Shown piece after piece: positions 53,290 through 63,977 of a stretch of DNA of 64,000 nt; the stretch's first letter is position 1; each line of letters starts with the position of its first letter. This stretch comes from Psococerastis gibbosa. Its lineage: Eukaryota > Arthropoda > Insecta > Psocodea > Psocidae. The notes below the pieces were generated by a model, which did no database searches, was not told where the DNA came from, and worked only from the letters and a program-made list of their open reading frames with translations. The position numbers and the translations under genes are program-made. The stretch spans positions 21,995,371 through 22,059,370 of the forward strand of contig OZ020487.1 in the NCBI GenBank assembly GCA_963971405.1. The letters are read 5' to 3'.

Positions 53290-54006
53290 TTTTTTTCTGT
53301 CTGTCTGTCTGTCGCTCTGTCTGTTTGTCTGTTCATCGATTTCCGGGAAAATTACTCGGTCGATTTTAATGAAATTTAGCACGTAGGTTTGCAAAAATCG
53401 TACCTCAGGACACTTTTTATTTATTTATGGCTAACTCAATTTGGGGGGTTTTATTCTCAAAAAACTCCAAAAACACGTCTAAAAGAATTATTTCCCAAAA
53501 ACGGCTCCAACTATTTCTTTCAAATTCACATGTATTGTCGTCGTTATTAATGTTAATAAAATGAGGGAGGTCACTTGCCCCTTGATAGTTTGCTTCTGGG
53601 GGGTAAAAAATAAAAATGACTAAATTTTAATGAAAAATGAATAAAAAATTATTTTTTTGCGAAACCTTTCTATCGATGATTTCTACCATCAGGCATGTTT
53701 TAGGTGTTAAATTGAGTAACGAAATCGGACAGGTTGCTTTCACAAAAAACTATTTGGTTTTGTGGATTTTTTTTTTTTCACGCTCAAATGCATTGCGTGC
53801 CCTGCTATTATTACTGTGGCAATGTGTTGGTCTGACCTATCTTGAATTTACCTCATCTCCAGAGACATCAGGTGGACAACCCCCCCCCCCCCCCAGATAT
53901 CCGAAATGTAACCATAGTCAATTATTTACCATGAAATTACTCATTTTCTCTATCTACTAATTGATAAATTGGAAAGCATGTTCGAGTAAACTCGGACCGG
54001 TTCTTT
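53290..54006 (-). mobile_element. Helentron/DINE-1-like element
   Basis: An inverted copy with a GTCT microsatellite at 53297-53333, GATTTTAATGAAATTTAGCA, TCTATCGATGATTTCTACC and the hairpin end GGAAAGCATGTTCGAGTAAA followed by CTCGGACCGGTTCTT. A C run of about 14 lies at 53881-53894. The TATAAATTGG end is truncated. Confidence 0.7.
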
Positions 54007-54009
54007 GTC

Positions 54010-55210
54010 TTGTCTTCCCCGCGTACGCTATTTGTTTCCGTTGGTGATACGCCTACTATACTGCTGTCCAGCTATGGGTACTAAGTTAAAAAAATCCCGC
54101 ATTGCGCAACAATTACAAGAATTAGCTAATCATTAAAGAGCGGTTTAATTGTAAATTCGTCTTAGTGCCGGGAGCCTGGCAAATGTTAACGGCCAGCCAT
54201 AAACAAGATACTCAGCGTCTTAACGGCCTCCATTACGGAGTCTCCGTACAACAACGCCCCGCCTACCCCTATTACCCATGTTACTACCCTCTAAATGGAT
54301 GTAATTAGTTCGCAAGTACAATATACTGTTCGCTTACACTCAATATCCAGCAGAATGTTGCTGATTTCCATTAGCTGATCCGATTATGATGGTTTAAAAT
54401 TACGATAATTCAGCTTTTCTTTACAAGTTCCGAGCTTTACAATTTTCAAATCTAAGATCGCCATGTGGAGTAGCTGCAACCCTAGAACCTGAAAACGGTT
54501 TCTTTGTCATTTTCTTTGTTGTGTTCCTCTGGGGTTCAACTCATTTTGGCAATAATTAGATTAAGGTTAGGCACCACACCTTCTATTTTATTAGTAACAG
54601 AGTGAATATTAAAATGCATTAATACATGCTTTGAAGTCATCCTCATTGCTTTTCAAAAGATGTGGACCGTGGACAAATAGAACGGTCTATGTGTTCCATT
54701 GAATCTCTTGCAACTAAACCAAACGGTTTTCCTAACTTTCAAACAAGTTAGGTCCGGATCTCTCGTTGAACTGTCACAAAAGCCCTTCATTTTCCTTTGT
54801 AGTGAACTATTCCATAACTCAATTCAATAAACATCTGTTTTGTTTGACGATATTGTTTAGCAACTTACAGTATGTTTCTAAATTACCTCCTAGGGGGTCA
54901 TCACTATGCTCACTATTTGGTTATTAAAAAACGGTATGTTTTTTACTCCAGAAATACTGTATGTACATGTTGCCATAGATACTGTTTTTGGCATGGACCT
55001 TTTAGTCCAGTAAAAACGTACCTTTTTGTGGAATATTCTATTGCCATTTCCTTGGATTCAGATCCTTTACATTCTTGTTTTTTTATGTTATTTTAATTGC
55101 TAAATCCGATTCTTACTATGATGGAATAACGAAGGCATTTACAAGAACAACATAGCAATTAGCAATTTACACCACAATTAAATTAAAAGTAATTTGGTAA
55201 GCGTTAAACA
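54010..55210. other. Non-coding stretch, nothing recognised
   Basis: No shared repeat, exon or RNA gene was recognised. Confidence 0.35.
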
Positions 55211-55214
55211 ATCG

Positions 55215-56105
55215 TCAATTCATCAAACCCCGTAGACTAATTTTAAAAAGAATTAGGCTGCAAAAGGGGTTTAGATCACCATGTGCGATAATGGTTTTTA
55301 AAATTCTAGACAGTGGAGCCTTGGATAGTGAATCAGCCACAAACAGAGTTCCTTATCTTGAGTTCCTCACATTGACTCTGAGCTGAACCCTTTCAAGTAT
55401 AGTGGGGGAATCTAGCGTACTGTTTATTAACTTGTGGATGAATATACAGTCCGCAGACACCCTCCTATTCCTGAGCGAGCTCATCTCAAACCCAGCAAGA
55501 AGCAGGGAGGTTCTGATCGGATGATTGGCGTAGTGGGTATAGATCCCATGCTGCCTGAAATGGAGATAGCGCAGAAAGCACTTTCAAACCTTCTCAATCG
55601 ACATTGACTGGGATTCAGACTCCGGTCGCCACACAACGGATGCATACTTAAGTCTAGATCGCACGAGTGCGTTACATATGAGCTTGTGCGTTGATGCGTT
55701 TGAGAAATGGTAAGACATCCGAATGACAAAACTAAGAACTCTGTTTGCTGCTTTAACAACTTCCTCTACATGGGGTTTAAAGGTAAAATTAGATGTAAAA
55801 ACAACTCCTTAGTCTCTAGTTGTCGAGCTCCTTTTAAGTGTGCTCCCGTTTAGAACATAAGAATTTACAGTTTGGGTACCTGTACAAAAACTCATCTGCT
55901 CACATTTACCACTGTGAATAGCCATTTTATTCACCATCGCCCATTCTGCAACTAGATCTATGATGCTTTGCCTAAATTCTACATCACAACTATTTACTAC
56001 CGTATTAAAAACCTTTAGGTCATCAGCATACAACAAAACATTGTCAAAATAGAGAAAATCAGGTAAGTCATTTAAGAATAGAACAAAGAGAAGAGGGACC
56101 ATACC
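55215..56105 (-). pseudogene. Decayed reverse transcriptase of a non-LTR retrotransposon (LINE)
   Basis: Read on the minus strand it begins VPLLFVLFLNDLPDF and continues VLLYADDLKVF, where YADD is the catalytic palm motif. SGKCEQMSF follows. A premature stop sits just before GVVFTSNFTFKPHVEE (normally DLGV.F...L.F..H). RLKYASVVWRPES, FLRYLHFRQHGIY and RNRRVSADCIFIHKLIN then follow, with SLSKAPLSRILKTI at the end. The stop after TTRD, another after IEKV, another after NSR and at least one frameshift near 55490 show it is dead. The N-terminal part is absent, so it was 5'-truncated at the GS.LGPLLF motif. It belongs to a different family from 11535-12768. Confidence 0.8.
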
Positions 56106-56234
56106 ATACGAATCCGCAGTTTCTTTGCCTCTTCAAGGCAAAGTGTTATATGTTATGTTAGACATCAATTTGCCATGCTGATTTTTAAGTTTCTTACCAG
56201 CCAGAAGGTCTATTACCAACAAAAAGTAATAACT

Positions 56235-56350
56235 TACTAGTTGAGTTACTTGTACCATTTAAATGTGGCATTAAAACTAACGCATTTCACAGCAGCCGAC
56301 ATTCAACTGTTTTGACATAACCAGCAAAAATGTTGCCCCTATGTCAGCAT
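56235..56350. repeat. Dispersed family V copy, diverged
   Basis: TTTAAATGTGGCATTAAAAC and ATTCAACTGTTTTGACAT resemble 4365-4425. Confidence 0.4.
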
Positions 56351-56354
56351 ACAA

Positions 56355-57060
56355 CAATTAACAGTGTTGGAGAGGCTGTGGCAGCCTGACCTGATGAGGA
56401 GGCTACAGCTGTCAAGAATCCAGTTCGACAACTCCCGATATAATAACACAAAACACAAAACTATAAACTAACAAACACGGTACAACACAATTCACAAAAA
56501 CACAATACACAAAAACACAATACACAATACACAAAAACTATACTATAAGATGGCCCACCCTCCCACCAAGGGAAATGCAGACTAGTTGTGAAACCATTAG
56601 AATAATTGATAGAGTAAACAGGATTCAAATTATGTTTGACTTCGAGATCACAACGAGGGAAGCTCGAGAGTTCGCAAACGAGAATGGCAATGACACCGGG
56701 GGGGGGGGGGGGGGGAGGATCTTGTAGGAAAAATGTGCCGGAAGGTATAAATTATAACAACCTCGATTATTTCCCTTCGCATTTTACCTTTTTCAAAACT
56801 TGGCATCTTTACTTTACTTCTTTGTTTATTTCTTTGTTATAAATGGCACAACCCCATGAATAAATTTTCCTAATTTCTTTTCAAACAAAAGAGAACTGAT
56901 TTCGAGGAAGTGATAATTTGTCATTTCAAAATTAATTCTTGAGACGTAACTTCAATATTCTTAGGTACGGGACCTACTGGATGGACAAATAGTACCAAAG
57001 TATGGTATAACACAATCACATTTTTTTCAATTACGATTTTTTTCAAGTACGATTCTTAAG
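56355..57060. other. Non-coding stretch with a short CACAATA repeat and a G run
   Basis: An ACACAATACACAAAA-type tandem repeat lies at about 56440-56540 and a G run of about 16 at 56699-56715. No exon was recognised. Confidence 0.4.
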
Positions 57061-57064
57061 AAGT

Positions 57065-57260
57065 GCAAGTAACTGGCCGTTATAGCCGAATGGAGATGAC
57101 AACAATATGTAAAATGGCGGTGAGGATTCTGACGTCACCTGAAAGATCAATGGTTCGAGCCCTTGCTACTTTTGCCATGTTCTGGAGGACATTTAAAGCA
57201 GGTCGTCTCGGGTCAACTTGGAGAGAGCATTATAGCTGTATCGGTCTCAGGTTGGTCGCT
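57065..57260 (+). mobile_element. Diverged tRNA-derived SINE (copy H)
   Basis: It holds a B-box GGTTCGAGCCC at 57152, preceded by a TTCTGACGTCACCTGAAAG block and followed by TGCCATGTTCTGGAGGACAT and AAGCAGGTCGTCTCGGG, in the same order as copy A. An A-box candidate is TATAGCCGAATGG at 57081. Confidence 0.55.
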
Positions 57261-57264
57261 ACAA

Positions 57265-57930
57265 ACTTGGTACTAAAAACCATTAATGCTGTCTCAAAAT
57301 ACAGACTAAAATTAGGATATGAATAATGTACAAAAATGGCGTCCGGACTAACCGTTTTTTACACTAATCAATTGCCAATTGTGGAGCATAGCAGCACAGC
57401 AAGACACACGAGACTAGGTTGTGGGAATGGTAGCATGATTTAAAAAAAGAACAGGGGGGGGGGGGTGAAAAAAAGTGTTTCCGAATGCCATAATTACTGT
57501 TATTATATCCTAGTGCAATATTGTATAGTATTATAGGCCTAATGTTATTATTAGGCATGTAAAATCTATTATCAGTCTGTTGAAATAAAGTAATAATATA
57601 TATTTACATATCAAGACTGAATCTATTTTTCTGTTTCGTTGACCACTGTATATATACTGTATAGCGCATATTATATGTTTGGTATACTTATTGAAGGAAT
57701 GAAAGGCCCCAACCAAACGCCCCTCATGGTGGTACCCATCCAATTAATACAGCTCTTAAAATTGGTACCTCCCAAAATTGCCAAAGCTACTTACTGGCAA
57801 ATTTTTATTCAATTATTGACATTGATGACATAGAAATACTGGTCTAGTACAGTTCCACGCAAAATGTACAGAACTCCAAGTGATTTTGTGTTGCTATTTT
57901 TTTTGTTGGATTTGTGGTTGATGGCGATGT
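57265..57930. other. Non-coding stretch, nothing recognised
   Basis: A G run of about 10 lies at 57456-57465. The ORFs are short and without motif. Confidence 0.4.
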
Positions 57931-57934
57931 ATAA

Positions 57935-58040
57935 GAAAGAAGAAAGAAAGAAAATTGTCTTTGTTTTCCGTATGGGCGAATTTTGGGCCTTTCGGCCACT
58001 CTTACAAATTAACCCACAATACTATGAATAATAAGGAGAT
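57935..58040 (+). repeat. Dispersed family T copy with GAAA microsatellite
   Basis: It shares GAAAGAAAGAAA, GGGCGAATTTTGGGCC, TTTCGGCCACTCTTAC and TTAACCCACA with 22675-22770. Confidence 0.55.
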
Positions 58041-58400
58041 TGTTAAACAGTTAAGAGTTGCATTACTCCCAAGACTTCGGTTCAATTAGGTACATTATAG
58101 TGCCCGGGCGGGTAACACAAGCTTATCATGTGATTGGAAACAAATGCTCACCTATATAATAGGGGTATTAACAATGTAGGTGTTAAATGGTTATCCATAG
58201 TTAAGTGTGTTAAGTCGAGTTAACACTTGTTGAAACGGAAGACTGACGTGTTAGATGAACGCACTTCAGGATCGGTTAGAGCGAGTTAAACTGCTATAAC
58301 AATAATTGAAAGGAATATCAGCTGCCAAAATATGTGTTTATGTTTGTAAACCTGCAACCCCCAGAGGTTCGTTCACGATGTGTGAACCTTGTTGGGACCC
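58041..58400. other. Non-coding stretch, nothing recognised
   Basis: It lies next to the 150-bp tandem array. TGTTAAATGG and TAAGTGTGTTAAGTCGAG motifs recur loosely but form no clear element. Confidence 0.35.
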
Positions 58401-58404
58401 GGAT

Positions 58405-59000
58405 GTTGTACTGTAACTCTTAAGGAGTATCATAGTACTGTGGAGTGAGTATGTAGTATGTATTTGCACGTAGTCTACTGTATATTGCACCTAGAAATGT
58501 TTATCTTTGCATAGCCTTCTATTAAAATGTTCATATCTTTTGTACAGATTATCATGTACTGTAACTCTTTAAGACTATCACAGTACCGTGCGATGACTAC
58601 ATGTACAGTATGTATTTGCACGTAGTCTACTGTATATTGCACCTAGACATTTTTATCTTTGCATAGCCATTAATTAAAATGATCATAGCATTTGTACAGA
58701 TTATCATATACTGTAACTCTTTGAGAGTATCATAGTGCCGTGGAGTGACTACATGTAAAGTATGCATTTGCACGCAGTCTACTGTATATTGCACCTAGAA
58801 ATTTTTATCATGGCATAGCCTTTTATTAAAACGTTCATAGCATTTGTACAGATTATCATGTACTGTAACTCTTTAAGAGTATCATAGTACCGTGGAGTGA
58901 CTACATGTATAGTATGCATTTGCACGTAGTCTACTGTATAATGCAGCTAGAAATTTTTATCATGGCATAGCCTTTTATTAAAACGTTCATAGCATTTCGA
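58405..59000. repeat. Tandem array, four units of about 150 bp
   Basis: Units open with TACTGTAACTCTTTAAGAG near 58409, 58556, 58709 and 58860. They continue ATCATAGTACCGTGGAGTGA, CATTTGCACGTAGTCTACTG, ATTGCACCTAGAAATTTTTA and GCATAGCCTTTTATTAAAA. The last three units are the most alike, so growth was probably recent there. They contain no ORF. Confidence 0.9.
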
Positions 59001-59004
59001 AGAA

Positions 59005-59400
59005 GTGTTGTACTGTACTTGAGTTAGGCTGAAGTTGAGGGCATAGCTAGTACATTCTCAGTTATATTATTAGCCGTAAATTAGCGCTATTCTTTTTTAA
59101 TATGTTCGCTTAATTTTGCAATTTCTTATATTAGACTATGGAACCGAATTTGATAGGGAAAAGGGGAAAATCCTTAGAGCCTTTTTGGGCATTTTGTTTT
59201 ATTCTACATAGGGGGACCGCTAGTCCATTAGGTACCAAATCTATCAATTTAGAAAGTTTTAACACATTGTAATTTGACACGCATATTGTTATTGTAATGT
59301 TATAATTACTAGGGAGGGGGTAATGACAATCATAGCACTTCTTCCATTCCAGCAGGATTAAGTACACGTTTTTTTTTTTAATTAAAAACTGTAGACTGCT
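59005..59400. other. Non-coding stretch, nothing recognised
   Basis: The 132-codon minus-strand ORF at 59131-59529 runs into the hAT element at 59406 and has no recognisable domain. Confidence 0.4.
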
Positions 59401-59405
59401 ATTTC

Positions 59406-59894
59406 CAGTGCCGGGTTTGGCCTTGTGGGGGCCGAAATTGTGTGGGGGCCATTTATCGAGCAGTAACGAATATTTCACTATCATTTTTAAATAGGGCCAT
59501 AGGATGCAAAATAGAATCGAATAGAGCATGGTGATGGATCATTAATGCTATGTCACGTTCGAATTTCCCGCCAAATATTTCGACATGTATATATTTAACT
59601 TTAATTTGTTGTTTGCTATTTTGTATTTTGTGGATAGTGGGGGGCCCCTTTGTTGTTGGGGTCTTTTTTGTGGGGCCTCTTTTTTGTGGGGCCCCTTCTT
59701 TGTGGGGCTTTGCGCAGCGGCGATATCTTCTTTGTCGGGCCCTTTTTCGTGGAGCCCCTTTTTGTGGGGCCCTTTCTGTGGAACCCCATTTTGTGGAGCC
59801 CCTTTTTTGTGGGCCCCTTTTTGTGGGCCCCTTTTTGTGGGGCCCCTTTTTGTGGGGCCCCTTTTTTCGGGGCCCATTGCCAAACCCGGCACTT
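59406..59894. mobile_element. hAT-type MITE containing a GGGGCCCCTTTTT minisatellite
   Basis: The ends are CAGTGCCGGGTTTGGC / GCCAAACCCGGCACTT. The flanks GCTATTTC (59398-59405) and GCTATGTT (59895-59902) agree at 6 of 8 positions. The 59640-59880 interior is a minisatellite. Terminal repeats are similar to those of 16990-17400 (CAGTGCCGGATTAAC), so the two belong to related families. Several long ORFs cross the array on both strands, but they are products of the repeat. Confidence 0.75.
59640..59880. repeat. Minisatellite, ~16-bp TGTGGGGCCCCTTTTT-like unit
   Basis: About fifteen units of the type TTTTTGTGGGGCCCC, with variants GTGGAGCCCC and GTGGGCCCC, interrupted once near 59700-59725. Each unit carries the GGGGCCCC palindrome. 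It lies wholly within the hAT element. Confidence 0.9.
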
Positions 59895-60011
59895 GCTATG
59901 TTGTGTCATACTTATGAATCATTCGAATGGGGGCCATTAAAAATAGCTTTTACTGCTCCCTGATCGTTGGGTTAATTAGTCCACTTGTGAGCCCAGCTAC
60001 TAGTCCCTTAA

Positions 60012-60245
60012 CACTTTAGCTATAACCAGTCATTATCGTCTGCCAATAACATTGACTTTAAACCCATTTCTTTTTAAAGTTATAGTTTTTCTATCTTTCC
60101 ATCCTTTCATCTCACTATGCGTTAAGCACTGTCCTGCTATTCTTTTTGAGGACCTGCTATCTTTCAAAGTCACCATTCATGTATGATTCAGCTTTGTTGC
60201 GCTGCTCTCTTTTAATGGGCCAACTATGATGTGGCAGCCAAAGTG
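60012..60245. mobile_element. piggyBac-like MITE (TTAA target)
   Basis: The ends CACTTTAGCT / AGCCAAAGTG are flanked by TTAA at 60008-60011 and 60246-60249. A TTAA duplication with ends starting CACTT or CCC fits the piggyBac superfamily. The 234-bp interior has no ORF of note. The inverted repeat is short (10 bases, one mismatch). Confidence 0.6.
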
Positions 60246-60318
60246 TTAAACAGAAACCGGTTTTTAGTCAGTAATTTTTCATGCCCAGTGTTCCCGATAA
60301 TTACCGCCGTGGTACTTC

Positions 60319-60357
60319 CAGGCCCGTACCAAAGACCAATGGAACCATGGCCCCAAT
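60319..60357 (+). mobile_element. Isolated terminus of the CAGGCCCGTACC hAT family
   Basis: CAGGCCCGTACCAAAGACC matches the left end of 50490-50659. Its far end is not visible, and another hAT element is inserted at 60358. Confidence 0.55.
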
Positions 60358-60485
60358 CAGAGCCGTAGCCAGAAATTTTATCAGGGGGGACCATCTGACG
60401 TCACCGGAGGTGATTGAGGTTACCTTTACTCCATTCTATTTAGAGTATATTTCGGGGGTGGGGCTCCCCTCTGGCTACGGCCTTC
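60358..60485. mobile_element. Small hAT-type MITE
   Basis: The ends are CAGAGCCGTAGCCAG / CTGGCTACGGCCTTC. The flanks GCCCCAAT (60350-60357) and GCCCCAAA (60486-60493) match at 7 of 8 positions. It is 128 bp, with no coding sequence. Confidence 0.7.
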
Positions 60486-60877
60486 GCCCCAAATATTGGA
60501 AAACATTTTATAACATTGTACAAAAATGCTGTGCATAAGCAGACTGGGTTTCATCATTATGGCCGCAGACGATTATATAGGAAAGGTAGGGGAAAATTTC
60601 CATCCTTTTTTACTAAAAATATTCTGAGTACGGACCTGAATGCTTCCTGTCGTTTCGTCTTTTGTGTAGCTATATAATTAAATAATTAAGCCTGCAATTT
60701 GTTTTGAACTATAAAAACCGCGAATAACAACTGTAAAAAAGATAAAATTAGCAATACCTTTTAAATGGGAACACTGACATATTGAAGCATTAATGCCGGG
60801 CTCTAAGGGGTGCGTTATTTAAAGCGCAGCTTGATTGTTATCTTTACTCTTCAGTACATACAATACATTACTTTCCC

Positions 60878-61060
60878 TTTTTTGTGGGCCCATTTTTTGT
60901 GGGCCCATTTTTTGTGGGCCCCTTTTTATTGAGTCCCCTTTTATCGGGCCCCTTTATGGGGCCCTTTTTATTGGGGCCCTTTATGGGGGCTCCTTTCTGG
61001 GGGCCCCTAATTGGGGGCCCCTTTTCGAGCCCCTTTTTGGGGCCCCTTTTTTACGGGGCC
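60878..61060. repeat. Second GGGCCCC minisatellite, diverged
   Basis: Units such as TTTTTTGTGGGCCCAT, TTATCGGGCCCC and TTTTTGGGGCCCC repeat about twelve times. It resembles the array at 59640-59880 and probably derives from a related element, but no CAGTG ends were found around it. Confidence 0.8.
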
Positions 61061-61064
61061 CCTG

Positions 61065-61440
61065 GATGGCCAGACATACTTTTATTTTTTCTTAACTCTT
61101 ATGCTTTGCATATTATGTTTTTGCAAATACAGATAGACTTACCTAGGTAAGCACTTTTTCTCATAATTTGATAGCTTTTCCATTATGGAGAAAATCTAAT
61201 TTACAAATTTAAAATTGAAAATGAAAACTCACAATTATTACAATTCTTAGGAGGGAAGCCAGACAATCTTTTTTTTGTGAAGTTTATTATACGGCTGCAT
61301 GTAAATGGCGGGGATTTTTTTTTATTTTTTTTATTTATTTTATTTTTTTATTCTTATTTTTTCTTATTTTTTTTTTTTTACCGCGGACCGGGTGAATTGA
61401 ATTGCGGGCAACGGTTAATAATAATATACTGATTGACTTT
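61065..61440. other. Non-coding stretch with a T-rich low-complexity tract
   Basis: Bases 61314-61380 are almost entirely T with scattered A. Nothing else was recognised. Confidence 0.5.
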
Positions 61441-61444
61441 TATA

Positions 61445-62040
61445 GGACTACTTATAGGCCCATAGGTCCCTTGTCCAACATTATTTGTATTGTTTCCTTA
61501 TGAATTTTTGGCCATTGGCAGACTGGTATATCACTCATGCACGAGTAAAGTGACACATTTCTAAACATTGACTTTTGAGATAATTCAAATTTTAGTTCTT
61601 ACCGTTTTTTAGTTTTTACTTGTAGTACTATCGAGTCACTTAATACTTTTGAGATGTGACAGTTTACTAGAAAGAGAAGTGTAATTACCACGTCAACGCC
61701 TGGAGCACATTCCGAATTATGTCAGTATTGCCAAACCCGAAGTAGTCAAACTTGACAATGGATCAGTGACAAAACGCAATCTTATGGAAACAAATTAAAC
61801 TAGATATGTGACACTACATTCATAAAATTCGCTATATTTTCCTCGACATTTTTGAATAAATAACTCAATTTTGAATTTTTTTGAAATGTGTCACTTTTCT
61901 CGTGCATGAGCAATATGTCCTCGACGTCAACCTACACCGGTTTGAAGCGATAATGGACAAACTGAGACAGACTTACCATTGACGCAATAAAACCGGTGAA
62001 AAGCTTGACTTAGCCTAGTACAGATACGAGTCCGGGCTAC
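61445..62040 (+). repeat. Dispersed family Y copy, split by a mariner-like MITE
   Basis: The left half (61445-61528; AGGCCCATAGGTCCCTTG, TTGGCCATTGGCAGACTGG) and the right half (61916-62040; TCCTCGACGTCAACCTACAC, GATAATGGACAAACTGAGAC) join to give the contiguous order seen at 29130-29340. Confidence 0.75.
61531..61913. mobile_element. Tc1/mariner-like MITE inserted in family Y
   Basis: The terminal inverted repeats TCACTCATGCACGAG followed by TAAAGTGACACATTTC, and their complement at 61884-61913, are about 30 bases with three mismatches. TA flanks both ends (61529-61530, 61914-61915). The empty-site comparison with 29130-29340 supports the borders. It is 383 bp with no ORF. Confidence 0.8.
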
Positions 62041-62049
62041 GGTTAGGTT

Positions 62050-62820
62050 GAACATTGGGCATCAGGCATGATGATTGCGGAGATAGTAAGTAAAGACCGA
62101 CGAAAAGAAATGCAAGTGCTACTTGAAATTAGCTTAAAAATAGCTATGGATGAAAAGTGTGACGAAAAGGCGGCAAATAGAGCAATGCATTGAAACGGAA
62201 GGCAGTAGGAGACATTTCTGAAAAGCTTTAAATATTAATTCAAATGGAACTTAGCAATGGAGATGTGCATTCATTAGTCGCATTCACAACAACATACGAG
62301 TACATGGAGCACGCTTAAGTGTCCATCCCAAATTGTCAACGAGTTGGTAGGATGATGATCCAGCTATTGTGATGTATTTTGATGATTACATATCTCCTGA
62401 TGCTGATTTTCATCCCATCATATGGTCTTATTTTTTATCATTCTGCAATAGGTCCACTGAAAACTGGGCAAATTTTCATTCGAAGCTGTTGACGCCAGCT
62501 AAACGAGAGAGTGATGTTAGAAAAGGAATCTTTCGTCCGATACAGTATTCTCAAGGAAAAACGATACGCCTTGAGTTTATCAAAAGTGAGCAAAATCTAA
62601 ACTGTTATTAGTTGTGAGCTACATCACTTTTCATGCGTGTCAAAATTATGCCCCGCAATTAGTACACGGCCTTTTAAAACCTTGCCCGCAACTCGTACCA
62701 ATTTTAGCCCAACCCCCGCAATTCACAAACACCGTATTATACTCGAATTCCTCTATACTCTCTTTATATATATAAATATATATTTTAGAAAATACAGTTG
62801 TTTCTGTGATGTAGTTTGAG
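62050..62820. other. Stretch with a weak transposase-like ORF
   Basis: Outside the ORF at 62369-62611 nothing was recognised. A 42-codon frame starts at the ATG near 62068 (Lys/Glu-rich, ending at a TGA near 62190) and has no identifiable domain. Confidence 0.35.
62369..62611 (+). pseudogene. Possible remnant of a MULE-type transposase C-terminal region
   Basis: The 80-codon ORF, extendable five codons upstream to DDPAIV, reads FHPIIWSYFLSFCNRSTENW and then ANFHSKLL. This resembles the FPP.MW......RT.N..E.FH..L pattern that follows the catalytic domain in MULE-like proteins of insects. Similarity is judged by eye and is weak. There is no catalytic domain, start context or splice site. It may be an exon of a domesticated gene, a relic, or chance. 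Confidence 0.25.
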
Positions 62821-63977
62821 CAAGGGCGTCCACAGCTGTCCATTTAGAGGGGGCAGGTCGGTGAGGCGAAATCTTCTCACAGCCCCCCTCTTCAATGAAA
62901 ATTAGCTTTTAGGCCCGATATGCAACAAAACAGGACTAGACTTATTATTGATATTATACCAAACAGGGGTTCCGAGGGACTTTACTGGGAGAAATTCGTC
63001 TCAATTAGTATATAGGCAAGCATTTTGAAATCAGACAATATTTAGATTTTAGGCGGCTATTCCATCTGTCAATAATTCGTCATTTGTGCGTCTATAATTG
63101 ATGAGATTTTTGACATTGTCCATTTTAACTTCCTCATGTTAAAATTGATCAATTATCATAGAGTAAAATCACGCTTTGCAAACAATAACAAAATAAATAA
63201 ATAAATTTAAACAACGGCGTCGTCTGGAGATGATAAATAATTTAAATTAGTAACTTGAGAACGAATGAATTATTTCGAAATGTAGCTTATAAAATTAAAA
63301 TAAAGACGGTGGGAAAACTTACAAAATTGGAAAAATTTGAAAACAAAAATGGTCATTTATTGAAAACAAGTGGAATGGGGTGTAAAAAATAAATAATGCA
63401 ACATTGACGATGTTCCGTCAATGACAAAAATAATCGAAATTGAAGAAAAATTGATGGATGAAATAGCCGCCTTACAGGTTAAATCTCATACAACAGGGGA
63501 GGGGGGGGAAGTGGGAGAATTATTTGAAAGAATTGGCCCAAATAGAAGGGTTTACCGAATATGACTTAGGGGGCAACATTTTGTAGTACATTGCCCCAAA
63601 ATTGGGGATTCACAACGTTTGACGCAAGGGCTGAAGCGGTAGCCTCTGAACCGAACCTCTGCTCTGATTTTTGTGCAATGTTTTGCAATAGAAATAAAAT
63701 TTGTGGGGGCATTAAACGCTGTATTAAGTAATAGGCTAAGGATTAGGGAGTAAGGAATATTTTTCAGGGGTGTAATGATAATGTTTGCAATGCTTATTTT
63801 TCTATTACTTTCTAAAACATTCTATTCGTTCTATTTGGGCTCATTGGAACATGAAAGAACATAGTTCAGGTGTCTTTTTGCATTGTTTCTTTTCCACCTG
63901 ATAGCGGGTTTTTGGTCATGTTGTTGCTATAAGGGGGAGGCACCTGCTCACCTTTGCCCTTTCTATAGACGCCCTTG
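62821..63977. mobile_element. hAT-type element, 1.16 kb, containing foldback E9
   Basis: The ends are CAAGGGCGTC at 62821 and GACGCCCTTG at 63977. The flanks AGTTTGAG (62813-62820) and AGTTTGAA (63978-63985) match at 7 of 8 positions. G-rich tracts next to each end are typical of the other hAT pieces here. No transposase frame was seen, so it is non-autonomous. Confidence 0.7.
63052..63471. mobile_element. PIF/Harbinger-like foldback element E9, nested in a hAT element
   Basis: A 420-bp palindrome flanked by TTA at 63049-63051 and 63472-63474. The ends are GGCGGCTATTCCATC and the complement GATGAAATAGCCGCC. The centre carries AAATTGATCAATTATCATAG, AGTAAAATCACG and a diverged ACGGCGTCGTCTGG, the same core module as E1, E2, E3 and E6. 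The arms are specific to this copy. Confidence 0.8.

Noticed and set aside
59548..59963. Several overlapping ORFs up to 137 codons (Gly/Pro/Phe- or Lys/Gly-rich repeats)
   Set aside because: They exist in almost every frame because the 16-bp GGGGCCCC minisatellite lacks stops. A protein is not supported.
60835..61150. ORFs rich in Gly-Pro-Phe at the second minisatellite
   Set aside because: Same reason: repeat-derived frames without start or splice context.
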